Positions 1 to 8,364 of a stretch of 64,000 bases of DNA are shown in pieces. A model generated the notes under the pieces. It did no database searches. It was not told the DNA's origin and saw only the letters and a program-made list of their open reading frames with translations. The translations under genes were made by a program, and so were the position numbers. The stretch lies in the NCBI GenBank assembly GCA_011390465.1, contig JAABSH010000009.1, forward strand, positions 1-64,000, read 5' to 3'. The DNA is from Desulfobacteraceae bacterium (GTDB lineage Bacteria; Desulfobacterota; Desulfobacteria; Desulfobacterales; Desulfosalsimonadaceae). Each line of letters opens with the position of its first letter. The first letter of the stretch is position 1.

Positions 1-64
1 GCCAATGCGCGCAAACTTGAATGGATTTTCTTGCCGGGCCTTTTGTATGTCGTTTTACCGCCAT
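1..64 (-). CDS. HipA-like toxin kinase, N-terminal fragment cut by window edge
   Basis: Only the first 21 codons lie in the window. They begin at an ATG (64-62) that overlaps the stop codon of the upstream antitoxin-like gene (TAATG), so the two are translationally coupled. The residues read M-A-V-K-R-H-T-K then further on I-Q-V-C-A-H-W. An I-x-V-x-A-H-W stretch near the start is typical of HipA family proteins, which are Ser/Thr kinases that arrest translation. The assignment rests on this short motif and on the neighbouring HipB-like gene, so it is an inference from limited sequence. Confidence 0.55.
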   Translation of the reverse strand, partial: MAVKRHTKGPARKSIQVCAHW

Positions 65-384
65 TACTTCTTCCTCTTAGCGAAACGCTCAGTTGTGTGA
101 GTCAATTCAGCATCTTGTAAGCGTCGCCCCAAAGGATCGTCTCCGGCAAGTCGTAATAAATCCTTTTCAAGGCCGAGACAAAAAAGAACATTGGCATAAA
201 TCGCCATTGTGACACTGCTTTCACCATTCTCAACCTTTCTTAAGGTTACACGGCTAATACCTGCACGCTCTGCCAGCATGGTCGCAGTAATTTTGCGGCG
301 TAAGCGCGCAAGTTTGATGTTTTCTCCGACCGTCTCTATAATATCTTCCAGTGCAGGTGAGATTATCACTCTTTTTTTTGCCAT
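64..384 (-). CDS. XRE-family helix-turn-helix antitoxin, HipB-like
   Basis: This is a 106-aa DNA-binding protein. An XRE/Cro helix-turn-helix spans roughly residues 20-75 (ENIKLARLRRKITATMLAER, then AGISRVTLRKVENG). It is followed by a short tail with basic residues at the end. The ATG at 384 is preferred to an in-frame TTG at 393, because a GAGG Shine-Dalgarno (398-395) sits about 10 nt upstream of the ATG. Its stop overlaps the start of the HipA-like gene, the usual antitoxin-then-toxin order. In this family HipB neutralises HipA and represses its own promoter. Those roles are taken from the family and not shown here. Confidence 0.8.
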   Translation of the reverse strand: MAKKRVIISPALEDIIETVGENIKLARLRRKITATMLAERAGISRVTLRKVENGESSVTMAIYANVLFCLGLEKDLLRLAGDDPLGRRLQDAELTHTTERFAKRKK

Positions 385-436
385 CTTTTTCAAGCCTCAA
401 TGGTTAATAAAATATTCAAAAATTGATTAATTGTAC

Positions 437-442
437 ATTATA
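437..442 (-). promoter_or_regulatory. -10 element of the hipBA-like operon
   Basis: The minus strand reads a perfect TATAAT about 50 bp upstream of the antitoxin start. No convincing -35 box lies at 16-18 bp. The DNA between it and the gene is AT-rich with repeated TTAAT-type half sites, as expected if HipB autoregulates here. The position is visible; the regulation is inferred. Confidence 0.4.
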
Positions 443-1009
443 ATTTCCATTGAGACAAGATGTATTCTTGCGCTCGGTACGGGTTGTTTGGCGTAAAAGG
501 GCCGTTGTCGTTCTCCCGGATCAGATGAGGTGATAAGTCATCGCTTTGCAAGTTAACCCTGTCTTTTTAGTGATCTCCTTTCCATCGACCATCAATATCC
601 TGGCAACCTATCCTCTTTAAAGCCTTCCAATCAATTTGCGCTTTTCGGGGTGTTGCTCAACGTAAAAATCAACGGTTCATCCGGTGGATTTTCTGGTTGG
701 AATTAAGTATCATCTCCCCGGAATCTTACGGAATCTTAAAGCCCGTTATTTATTCGAAAGCAGGTCTCCACAAGATGGCACAAGTTTTTAACTAGCATTA
801 TGCTTATACTCTTTCAGTTGGTGGGTTGATGGAGTTTTATGCTAGATTATTGATAACTTTTTAACAATTGGCAAGAAACGTCGACGCGCACAGGGAAACA
901 GTCTATTTGCTGCAGTTACTATTTTGACCGCCGGATGAGCCATACATCGTTTATCACAAAACACATGATGCAAGATTATTTTACCTGATTCCGGCAAACC
1001 CAATAAAGA
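443..1009. other. Intergenic stretch with no recognisable gene
   Basis: I see no ORF with a ribosome binding site and no RNA gene on either strand here. Short open stretches exist but are interrupted by stops. It may be decayed sequence, in line with the gene fragments just to the right. Confidence 0.4.
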
Positions 1010-1023
1010 ACAGGAGAAAAGGC

Positions 1024-1512
1024 ATGCTAAACATTGATTCAATCTCACAGAACAGGAATCCTGGCTTTGGCTATTTGCCATCAAAGCCGGAGCAGATTTT
1101 TTACCGGGTGCCCTTCTTGTTTCATCAAAAAGCCTCTGACCGGGCCCATGACGCCTGGGAGTCCGTGGTCCCAGTCATAGACATTCTGAAAAACGAGACG
1201 CGATTAGAAATAATCGCCGATAAAGATACAGCCTCATGTATTTGTGATGACAGCTCGCACGTTGAAATTAGCAAGACCTTTTCCGATCTCTGGATCAAAA
1301 TCGAGGCAGCAACCCTGCCCCTTCCGTCCCCATTGAAGAAAATCGACACTTTTATTAAAAAGCTGAAAAAACCGGCGTTCAAATATGTCCGTGATAAAAG
1401 CCGTACCCTATCTTTTCCGTTGGTCTCCGGCTCCTGGGGCAATACTGTCAAGGAACCAGCATCAAGGAACCAGGGTCGGACCACACTGAATGTCGATACA
1501 GCAAGTCTTTAG
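1024..1512 (+). CDS. Hypothetical protein
   Basis: This is a 162-aa ORF with a good Shine-Dalgarno (AGGAGAAAAGG) just before its ATG, which is the main support for it being translated. No family is recognised. There is no signal peptide or membrane segment. The C-terminal 30 residues are low-complexity and contain a short near-repeat (KEPASRNQ region), so the 3' end may be degraded. An antisense ORF covers much of the same DNA. It stands alone between the HipBA-like pair and the defence operon, in a region with other gene fragments, so it could be a relic. Confidence 0.35.
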   Translation: MLNIDSISQNRNPGFGYLPSKPEQIFYRVPFLFHQKASDRAHDAWESVVPVIDILKNETRLEIIADKDTASCICDDSSHVEISKTFSDLWIKIEAATLPLPSPLKKIDTFIKKLKKPAFKYVRDKSRTLSFPLVSGSWGNTVKEPASRNQGRTTLNVDTASL

Positions 1513-1641
1513 GTTAAAAACAAGGCACTTTTTTGCCCCTATATTGATATTTTTGGGTCCAAAAAGCTCAAAATAACGTCATTATTAGGGGTAAATTAAA
1601 GTCTATTTAATTTATTTTTAAATAGTTAGCTTGGCCCGACC

Positions 1642-1727
1642 CTATCCGCAGATCAGTTTCTCGAGTTCCCGGAGACAGGCATTGACGGTTGCCGGTGAAA
1701 GCCGGGTTTTCTCCTGAATCCGGTTCG
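1642..1727 (-). pseudogene. Decayed C-terminal winged-helix fragment
   Basis: The minus strand encodes about 28 codons ending at TAG (1644-1642), reading N-R-I-Q-E-K-T-R-L-S-P-A-T-V-N then A-C-L-R-E-L-E-K-L-I. The pattern T-x-L-S-x-x-T-V-x-x-x-L-x-x-L-E is a winged-helix recognition helix of the kind found at the C-terminus of Fic proteins and some transcription factors. No start codon or upstream coding sequence remains, so it is read as a relic. The parent family is uncertain. Confidence 0.35.
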
Positions 1728-1787
1728 GAGACGCTATTGGCCGTTCAAGTTAAGCATGATTTAAAGTACCCATTGATGCTTCCGCCC

Positions 1788-1833
1788 CGTCATTCCGGGC
1801 AAGGGAGCGCAGCGACCGCGACCCGGAATCCAG
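1788..1833. repeat. Palindromic CATTCCGGG intergenic repeat
   Basis: A CGTCATTCCGGGC arm and an ACCCGGAATCC arm are separated by a GC-rich middle. This gives a REP-like hairpin of the GTCATTCC/GGAATGAC type, related to the copies near 28.8 kb and 33.05 kb. Confidence 0.5.
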
Positions 1834-1887
1834 GAAAATCGAGTAACTTGATTGAAGTGGATAACCAATTGCAATTTTTAAAATAAT

Positions 1888-1932
1888 ATCTTCTTTATTT
1901 TAAATTAAACCTTAAATTAAAATAAAGAAGAT
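1888..1932. repeat. AT-rich 16-bp perfect inverted repeat
   Basis: ATCTTCTTTATTTTAA (1888-1903) and its exact reverse complement (1917-1932) are separated by 13 nt. There is no T-tract of terminator type and no identified gene needing termination. It could be an element end or a palindromic protein-binding site. Confidence 0.5.
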
Positions 1933-2086
1933 CAGGCATGTCGTCAAATGGAATGTGATCTCAGCCGGATTTACAGGCAAAAGATCCCCGATTTATAGAA
2001 AAAAACTGACCCGGGCAATGCGGCCAGGCGGTCTGTTGAATGAAATTTTTGACACGTTTCAGGTAGTGGCAAAAGCCGGGGAATAA
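1916..2086 (+). pseudogene. Open coding-like fragment without a start
   Basis: A 56-codon open frame ends at TAA (2084-2086). It has protein-like composition, including W-N-V-I-S-A-G-F-T-G-K then L-L-N-E-I-F-D-T-F-Q-V-V-A. It has no start codon or ribosome binding site and overlaps the right arm of the inverted repeat. I do not recognise the family. It is best read as debris at the edge of the defence island. Confidence 0.25.
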
Positions 2087-2137
2087 CTCATGGCAAATAG
2101 GTATGGCGTCCCCGATTTGTCCGTCTATAACGTTCAT

Positions 2138-3328
2138 CTAATCAAACTTTTTCTTATTGTTGACAACCCATTCAGCGAGCTGACCAGATCGTTTCTGAAT
2201 TTCCACTCGTTCAGCGGGCTGCTTCTCTTTGGCGTGCTCGGTAAATACGTTTATCAGATCAAACATTGAGGCGTTGTCCCGATATTTGGAATTGAAGACT
2301 GCTTTTGACAGCTCTCCTGCAAAACAAAGTGGCAAGTAACCTATCGCCAGCTCTTCTCTTTTTAGTTTGTCCTCCGGGCTTAGTTTCCTGAAAATGAAGT
2401 CATTGAAAAAATTTCTGTGCTTATCAATAACGATGGATTTTGATGTCGGGATGATGTCAAAAATCATTTTGCTGAGGTCCAACTCAGCCAGCCTTTGCGG
2501 AGAAAATTCGATATCGCTGAGTTCCTTCACATACGTTGCTTTTTCACCCATTCCCGCGAGCACATCACCAAAAGCTTTATTTAATCGGCTCAAGAAATTC
2601 TTGGCTTTTCCAGAATGAATAACTCTTGCTCCATTTCGACCGGCAGGCAACACCAGTCCATTGGCACACACCAAGCGATGAAGGAAATAATCTATAGAAA
2701 CAGCGGCATCACCAACCATGCTGTTGCAAAATTCAAGACCTATTTCTGTTTTATCTTCAGAGATACCTCCCCGGCCGGAAACAGTTCCAGAAATGTGCGT
2801 GCTCGTAAGTCGAAGATGCAGCCTCGTGTTAATTGAATATGCCTCTTTTAAGGTCAGCTTTCCTGCAGAGGACAAATCATTTTCACCTATTACATTTTCA
2901 ATATCTCGCATGAATGAATTGTTGCTGTAGCCGACATAGCTACTCGAAACAATTCCACAGACTTTCCCATGTGATGGGTCGCCGCCTTTTTCATTGATCA
3001 CAAATTCACTATTGGAAAGCTGTGCTTTCGCATTATCTTGGCTGAGGAGATCGTTTAGTATTCTTGAGGCCAACTCACTTTCTTTTGTCATTTCAATTGC
3101 AAGCAGAGGAAATTTGAGTTTGTAGCAGAGCGATTTTAGTCCTTCTTTGGTGAAAGCAAGTTTGTATTCCGAGCTGCCGAAATATTTATCTTCCTGGAAT
3201 TTAGCACCATTCTTCAACAACCCCTGTATTGAGACTCGTGATGTGGATTCTTCTTCATCAGCGACCCACGCATACAGTTCGTTCCAGCCTGTAAACTCTT
3301 TTTCCGATGCCATTTCTGTTTGAAACAT
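2138..3328 (-). CDS. DUF932-like protein, last gene of the defence operon
   Basis: This 396-aa soluble protein has a central segment (around residues 185-225) with E-F-C-N-S-x-V-G and later F-L-H-R-L-V-C-A-N-G-L. That resembles the signature of DUF932, a phage/plasmid-associated family of unknown biochemical function. The ATG at 3328 follows an AAGGAG Shine-Dalgarno, and an overlapping GTG at 3331 is the alternative. It lies 11 nt after the kinase-TPR gene and ends the 17-gene unit. DUF932 proteins often occur on mobile elements. Here the position suggests an accessory or anti-anti-defence role, which is speculative. Confidence 0.55.
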   Translation of the reverse strand: MFQTEMASEKEFTGWNELYAWVADEEESTSRVSIQGLLKNGAKFQEDKYFGSSEYKLAFTKEGLKSLCYKLKFPLLAIEMTKESELASRILNDLLSQDNAKAQLSNSEFVINEKGGDPSHGKVCGIVSSSYVGYSNNSFMRDIENVIGENDLSSAGKLTLKEAYSINTRLHLRLTSTHISGTVSGRGGISEDKTEIGLEFCNSMVGDAAVSIDYFLHRLVCANGLVLPAGRNGARVIHSGKAKNFLSRLNKAFGDVLAGMGEKATYVKELSDIEFSPQRLAELDLSKMIFDIIPTSKSIVIDKHRNFFNDFIFRKLSPEDKLKREELAIGYLPLCFAGELSKAVFNSKYRDNASMFDLINVFTEHAKEKQPAERVEIQKRSGQLAEWVVNNKKKFD

Positions 3329-3339
3329 CACGCGCTCCT

Positions 3340-4911
3340 TTATTTGTCATCACCTGTTATTTGTTTTGCCCGGGCGGAATAATCGCCAACCTTATCAGCG
3401 CTATAGAGCCGCTGGAAATATTCGTTTGATCTACGACGATCGCCGATGATGTAGTAGTACTGGCCAAGATGGAAAAGGCTGAACAGATCAAACGCATCTA
3501 TTGCCAACGATTGGTTATAGAAACTGAGGGCAAGATGATCGTCTCCGTTTAATGCATGAGCCCATGCCAGCTTGTTGTAAACAACCAAGGCATCTGGTTT
3601 TTCATTTCTTACTTCTTCAAGAAGCTGGATTGCCTGGCGGTAATCACCGTCCAGCCCATATGCGATTGCAAGTTTGAATTTGGCATACGAACTCGCAGTT
3701 ATCTTAACCAGTGAAGTGTAAATCTGGATGGCTTTTTCGTAACGTTGATCATCCACATACAGAGAGGCAAGACGTTCTATGGTCTCAACTTTTTGGCGGT
3801 CTTCAACTGGGTATCCGCGCTCGTAGATCCCCATTAAACGTTCATAAGCAGCAATGGCTTTCTTTTTGTAGCCTACACGAATGCAAATACCGCCGAGCAT
3901 CCTTAGGTACTGAGGATGTTCATCGCTCCGATCAACTGCAGCTTCAGCGGCTTCCAAAGCACCCTGATGATCACCATCGGAAAGTTTTTTCTTGGCAAGT
4001 TCAAGGTAATAGAGCGGGCTTGATGAAGGAGGCTGAAACTCTTGTTTTGTGGTAACGCGAGAAGGCAATTCTACGATAACATTGCTGGCAGACAAAGAAT
4101 CTACACACCGGTCAACATCGGCTCGCAACTCACCAACACTCTGATATCTCTTTTCCGGCCGCCGAGCCATTGCTTTCAAAATTACCTGTTCAAGATCGGC
4201 TGGAATGTCTGTGTTGATTTCCCGAGGCTTTGCAATATTCAAACCGGTCAATAGTTGGTGTGGACTGGTGTAAGGGAGGGAGCCTGTGGTCATCTCATAT
4301 AACAAAACCCCAAGCGAATAAATATCCGAAACCTTACTGCGCTTCCCCTCGAGGGCGACTTCGGGAGCCATATAAGCTTCCGTTCCATGCCGTTTGGTCC
4401 AAACCCATGCATCCTCAAACCTTCTGCTGACGCCAAAGTCGGTTATTTTTGCTTTGTTGCTACCCTTTGCGATGAGAATATTTTCCGGCTTAAGGTCGTT
4501 ATGTGAGATGTTTCTTTGATGTACGGCAGCAAGTCCATCCAGTATGTTTACAAGCCACTCCAGCATCTGTTTGAAAGAGAGGTTCGACGCGTTATTGGAC
4601 CCCTGTAAAATTGCTGAAAGGCTAAAGCCATCAATGAATTCCATTTCAATGAAAAACAAATCGCTTATGTTGTGAAATGCGTAAACCTGTACAATGTTCG
4701 GATGGATGATTCCTTTGACGATATCTGCTTCTTTCCTTAGAATCTCTTCACCTTTTTCTTGGTCCTTCGGAATTTTGATGGCAACGTGTTTCCCGTCAGA
4801 TAAGCGTTCAGCCCTCCATACTTCACCGAAACTCCCTTTACCGACTTCTTCAATAAGTCGAAACCGGTCGCCAAGAAGCTCGTTTTTTTTAGTTCTAAAG
4901 AAAATGCCCAT
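3340..4911 (-). CDS. Serine/threonine protein kinase with C-terminal TPR repeats
   Basis: This is a 523-aa two-domain protein. The N-terminal 1-270 is a Hanks-type kinase: glycine loop G-K-G-S-F-G-E-V (24-31), catalytic Lys46, catalytic loop H-N-D-L-K-P-E-N (Asp139) and D-F-G (158-160). The loop is H-N-D rather than H-R-D, so this is a non-RD kinase. Residues 300-520 form TPR repeats, a likely docking surface. No transmembrane helix separates the halves, so it should be cytosolic. Its ATG overlaps the preceding stop (TAATG) behind a GGAGG site. In the operon it is the second kinase, downstream of HerA. The substrate is unknown and may be one of the operon ATPases or nucleases. Confidence 0.9.
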   Translation of the reverse strand: MGIFFRTKKNELLGDRFRLIEEVGKGSFGEVWRAERLSDGKHVAIKIPKDQEKGEEILRKEADIVKGIIHPNIVQVYAFHNISDLFFIEMEFIDGFSLSAILQGSNNASNLSFKQMLEWLVNILDGLAAVHQRNISHNDLKPENILIAKGSNKAKITDFGVSRRFEDAWVWTKRHGTEAYMAPEVALEGKRSKVSDIYSLGVLLYEMTTGSLPYTSPHQLLTGLNIAKPREINTDIPADLEQVILKAMARRPEKRYQSVGELRADVDRCVDSLSASNVIVELPSRVTTKQEFQPPSSSPLYYLELAKKKLSDGDHQGALEAAEAAVDRSDEHPQYLRMLGGICIRVGYKKKAIAAYERLMGIYERGYPVEDRQKVETIERLASLYVDDQRYEKAIQIYTSLVKITASSYAKFKLAIAYGLDGDYRQAIQLLEEVRNEKPDALVVYNKLAWAHALNGDDHLALSFYNQSLAIDAFDLFSLFHLGQYYYIIGDRRRSNEYFQRLYSADKVGDYSARAKQITGDDK

Positions 4912-5525
4912 TAGTAATTTCCTCCAGATAAGTGCCGTTCATTACGCATATCCCGAAGGAATTCTCCAAACAAAAGATCCTGCGTATCTCCAGAGCTTTT
5001 CATGACGCATTTGATTACCATTAACGGTGTCATGGCTTTGGGTACCACTATCCCATTTCTCCTGAAGCTGGCTCCGTATGGGGCAACCACACCATCCATA
5101 CTTCTGGGCATGGAACCTGACCTAACCCAGTAGACAAGAACAGCCAATTCAATAGTCTCACTGAGAGCCGCTGTTATGGCCAGGTTCTCAACCTTCTGCT
5201 TGAGCTTCTTTTCATCCCCTTTTTCAAATCGTTCAAATTCAAAAGCGATCCTCGGTGTCAAATCCGATTTATCAAACCATACCGAGTCTGCACGAATTTC
5301 TCCGATGCCTTGAAATGATTCGTTAATACTCACCGGGCATTCCGTAATTGCTGAATACCCGGCTTTTTGTCCGCAGCTCGTCAGATAAGTCAAGAAGTGC
5401 GAATGAATCGTCACACCTCGGTCTGGGATTCCCGACTGCAAAAGCATAGGAAAGTTCTCTGTCATCTGAAAATTATCAGTGACGGCAGAAAGAACTGTTT
5501 CGCTTATGTTTATGCTTCTTTTCAT
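4911..5525 (-). CDS. Hypothetical protein, candidate PD-(D/E)XK nuclease
   Basis: This 204-aa protein is encoded directly downstream of HerA. Residues 74-115 read I-G-E-I-R-A-D-S-V-W-F-D then R-I-A-F-E-F-E-R-F. An Asp on one strand (D80) followed by E-x-E on the next (E96, E98), then a Lys/Gln-rich helix, is the layout of the PD-(D/E)XK fold, with Glu in place of the usual Lys. This is inferred from motif spacing, and no family is recognised. The ATG at 5525 overlaps the HerA stop (TGATG) with GGAG upstream. If correct it would be a HerA-linked nuclease. Confidence 0.6.
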   Translation of the reverse strand: MKRSINISETVLSAVTDNFQMTENFPMLLQSGIPDRGVTIHSHFLTYLTSCGQKAGYSAITECPVSINESFQGIGEIRADSVWFDKSDLTPRIAFEFERFEKGDEKKLKQKVENLAITAALSETIELAVLVYWVRSGSMPRSMDGVVAPYGASFRRNGIVVPKAMTPLMVIKCVMKSSGDTQDLLFGEFLRDMRNERHLSGGNY

Positions 5526-7219
5526 CAAATCTCCGGTTTACCCCAGCGTTCACATACCTTCGGCGACTCCCCTCCATGCACAAGGGCCTTTGTCCCAACC
5601 TTTACTACCAGCGGAGCGATAATTGCCCGGCCGCAAATCAATGCCTCACCTGTTGAAAGCGTCGGCAACTCGGCAAGGTCGGCAGCAGAGAAATAATCAG
5701 ATGTTTTTTGTATGAATCGTTGGTCATCAGGGTTTTTAATACGCATGGCCACAATCGTGTTGCACTGACTGGTTACATCTGAATCCAGTTTGCTGGGCCG
5801 CTGACTTACGATGGCAAACCCGACTCCAAACTTTCGACCTTCAGCAGCAATGCGCTTGATAATGTTCTTTGATATGCAAGGCTCACCATTCGGCGCGAAA
5901 TTGTGGCCTTCTTCATAGATGATAAAAGAGGGTCTTGTCGGACGGTTTTTGTCTCCTGCGGCTTTCATTAATTCACTCGATATCAGTGCAACGATGACCT
6001 GTCTTGCGGTGTTTGAGAGTCCTTGAAGATCCACAATACAAATGCGTCCGTAGGGTTCGTTGTCATCTCCGACCATTTTGTAAACATCGAAGGGGTCGCC
6101 TGCAGCACGGGTATAAAAGCTTTGTGCCTCATTAATCATCCGGCGTAACCGGATGGCGGCAATATTGGCACTTCCGCCTTTGAGGGCGCTGGCTTCACCC
6201 GGGCTTCCTGATTCAGCAACCCAATTTTTCAGGCGGTCAAGGTCGTCCAAAACAGAGAACAGCTCCTGAATATCCCGAGGCTCTTCAAAATTTTCCTTCC
6301 AATACCTCAGCGCCACATCGAGTACACGCTGCTGTGGCTCCGTGAGACCCGGTAACACACCTGAAAATTCATCCACATCGAAATGATCCAGCTGCAGGGC
6401 CAGGTTCTGATTCTTACCGGCATATTTTTCGGTAAAGCTTCTGAGTTGAGGCGTAAAGACAGTTATGCCAGCGCCCTTATCTTGAAGGGCTTGCAACCTT
6501 GTTTGGATTTCAACGAGCTTCTCCCGGTCCCTTACATCCTCCACGGAATCAAGCCGGTCATTGAAATTCAACGTTCCGCCTCGCAAGGCTTTCCCATATT
6601 CTCCATGGGGATCAAAGACCACAACTGAGGCGTTTAGCTGGGCGACAAGACGTTCAATAATTCGGCCAACGGTGTAACTTTTCCCTGAACCAGTCATAGC
6701 CAGCACGGCCAAGTGTTCGGTCACCAGCGTGTTGGCATCAAGATATACAGGGACGACATTCGATCCTTTTTCATACCCCACGAGATTGCCAAGGTGAATG
6801 CTGGTATCCTCTGAAAAATCATAAAACTTGGTCAAAAAATCATAATCGACACTGTAAACCTTAGTGCCCGGATTAAGAGGTCTGCGAGGAATTCTGATTT
6901 CACCGGTATAAGGATCTTTGTAGCCAACCAGCTCAATGGTCCCATACACTGTTTCTCCGGAAATTTTAGAGTGCGGCAGAAGCTCGACCTCACTAATCCC
7001 TTCACCAAGAGCCGGATTGAAAAGGATGCTGTTTCTGGACAGGGAAACAATCCGTCCCAGCACGTCCATATTCGGATCGCTTTCTCTTTCTTGGTGTGCA
7101 ATTCTGACGAACTCGCCGCGCCTTGCCGAAAAGCTGTTTCTGAGAGCAATCGTCAACTTATCCGGTTGCCCCGTGTTCCCAACCAATTTACCGATGAAAT
7201 TATCTTGATTATTTTTCAC
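5525..7219 (-). CDS. HerA-like DNA-translocating ATPase (DUF87)
   Basis: This 564-aa protein has the HerA layout. It has an N-terminal HAS-type beta-barrel (about 1-130), Walker A M-T-G-S-G-K-S (175-181), a V-F-D-P-H-G-E-Y segment just after, Walker B F-I-I-Y-E-E (432-437), and the downstream S-Q-R-P-S-K motif. HerA proteins are hexameric double-strand DNA translocases that work with NurA nucleases in end resection. HerA-type ATPases are also the motors of several phage defence systems, including Sir2-HerA and DUF4297-HerA. The GTG start overlaps the preceding stop (TAGTG). The gene directly upstream encodes a NurA-like protein, which supports a HerA-NurA complex. Confidence 0.9.
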   Translation of the reverse strand: MKNNQDNFIGKLVGNTGQPDKLTIALRNSFSARRGEFVRIAHQERESDPNMDVLGRIVSLSRNSILFNPALGEGISEVELLPHSKISGETVYGTIELVGYKDPYTGEIRIPRRPLNPGTKVYSVDYDFLTKFYDFSEDTSIHLGNLVGYEKGSNVVPVYLDANTLVTEHLAVLAMTGSGKSYTVGRIIERLVAQLNASVVVFDPHGEYGKALRGGTLNFNDRLDSVEDVRDREKLVEIQTRLQALQDKGAGITVFTPQLRSFTEKYAGKNQNLALQLDHFDVDEFSGVLPGLTEPQQRVLDVALRYWKENFEEPRDIQELFSVLDDLDRLKNWVAESGSPGEASALKGGSANIAAIRLRRMINEAQSFYTRAAGDPFDVYKMVGDDNEPYGRICIVDLQGLSNTARQVIVALISSELMKAAGDKNRPTRPSFIIYEEGHNFAPNGEPCISKNIIKRIAAEGRKFGVGFAIVSQRPSKLDSDVTSQCNTIVAMRIKNPDDQRFIQKTSDYFSAADLAELPTLSTGEALICGRAIIAPLVVKVGTKALVHGGESPKVCERWGKPEI

Positions 7220-8364
7220 TATTCTACCTCTTCCTGAATTGTGTCGATACCTTCAAGCCATGTCTGATCAACCTCTCTGTCTTTGAGCATTGCAAGGGTT
7301 GATTTCAAATAGCTGATTAGAACTTCCTTCGGCATACGAACGAGCTGTTCTGCAAACCACAGAGGAAGCGGTTTCATTTTAGGGTTATCATGGATGGTTA
7401 AGTACGAGATCAGCCCCGCAAGCCTATCGAGGCTCTCCGTGGTCCAGCTGTCGCGCTTGCCAATTGTTTCAACCTTCCAGATAGGAGTGCGAAGCCCAAC
7501 CTGAAGGTGAAATCCAACGAGGCCGTGCTCTGAAACAAGCTTTGGCTCAAAACGCTTCATATATTTGCTCAAGGACTCGTAATAGAACGCAGCAGTTCTT
7601 CGCCCCGCTTTTAGAGTCCCTTTCAGAAATCGCAGGATGCCAACTCTTCGAAGCTGCCCCCAATCCTCACGAATAAGATTCACAATCTTGTCATCAATGG
7701 CTTCTGGGCTTCCTGATTGCCCCTCTTCGCGAATGGCATTCAGGACGGCACTGTTCAAGTCGCGTTTGGTTTGCAAAGAGACAAGGAATGGCCCATCGGG
7801 GTTGTTCGGGTAAAAGTCATTCAGGTGACGCTGCCAAAAATCCTCCATCACATTCAGTAGGGCCTGCCAGTCTTCTTGAACATCCTCTTCTTCAAGAAAA
7901 ACACTTTGATCCGCCCGGGAAACCAGTAGAGGGATATCCACAAAAATGATGTCAGGTTTTGTATCTGAGCTCATCAAGTCAGAAAGAAGTCGATAAACGA
8001 GAATGAACTCTTTCCACACAAGACGCTCTGACGCCCCGAGAAAGTTCATATCGTTGATATCGACTCGGCTGTCCTGCAGACCTTCACTGACCTCATTATT
8101 GGCAACAACCAGATCATGCCGGAGAGCAGCAGCCCCATAGAGCAATCCACCCAAGGCAGGCATACTTTTACTTTTCGAAGAAATGCCCACGGCATAGACT
8201 TTCTCGTGCTTGCCTTGGGATATATTCCTGATCAGGCCACCGTCATGAAACAACGGCCCTTTCGAATCCACATAGCGCATCTTATTGGCCAATTTGCCAG
8301 CGGTGCCTGGTAGGCGCAGGCTCATGGCAGCTGTCAATGCGCGTGACATTTCAACGCTTTTCAT
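7219..8364 (-). CDS. NurA-like nuclease candidate, HerA partner
   Basis: This 381-aa protein sits immediately upstream of HerA, with overlapping stop and start. It carries acidic and basic residues in the order expected of NurA (PF09376). These are H-D-G-G-L-I at 40-45, an acidic helix around E113/E119, F-V-D-I-P-L at 141-146 (matching the D-G-S-L strand), and F-L-V-S-L-Q-T-K ending at Lys200 (matching the V-x-x-S-K strand). NurA is a Mn-dependent 5'-3' nuclease loaded by HerA. Sequence resemblance is faint and the call leans on gene order, so the protein could be a nuclease-dead structural relative. Confidence 0.5.
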   Translation of the reverse strand: MKSVEMSRALTAAMSLRLPGTAGKLANKMRYVDSKGPLFHDGGLIRNISQGKHEKVYAVGISSKSKSMPALGGLLYGAAALRHDLVVANNEVSEGLQDSRVDINDMNFLGASERLVWKEFILVYRLLSDLMSSDTKPDIIFVDIPLLVSRADQSVFLEEEDVQEDWQALLNVMEDFWQRHLNDFYPNNPDGPFLVSLQTKRDLNSAVLNAIREEGQSGSPEAIDDKIVNLIREDWGQLRRVGILRFLKGTLKAGRRTAAFYYESLSKYMKRFEPKLVSEHGLVGFHLQVGLRTPIWKVETIGKRDSWTTESLDRLAGLISYLTIHDNPKMKPLPLWFAEQLVRMPKEVLISYLKSTLAMLKDREVDQTWLEGIDTIQEEVE

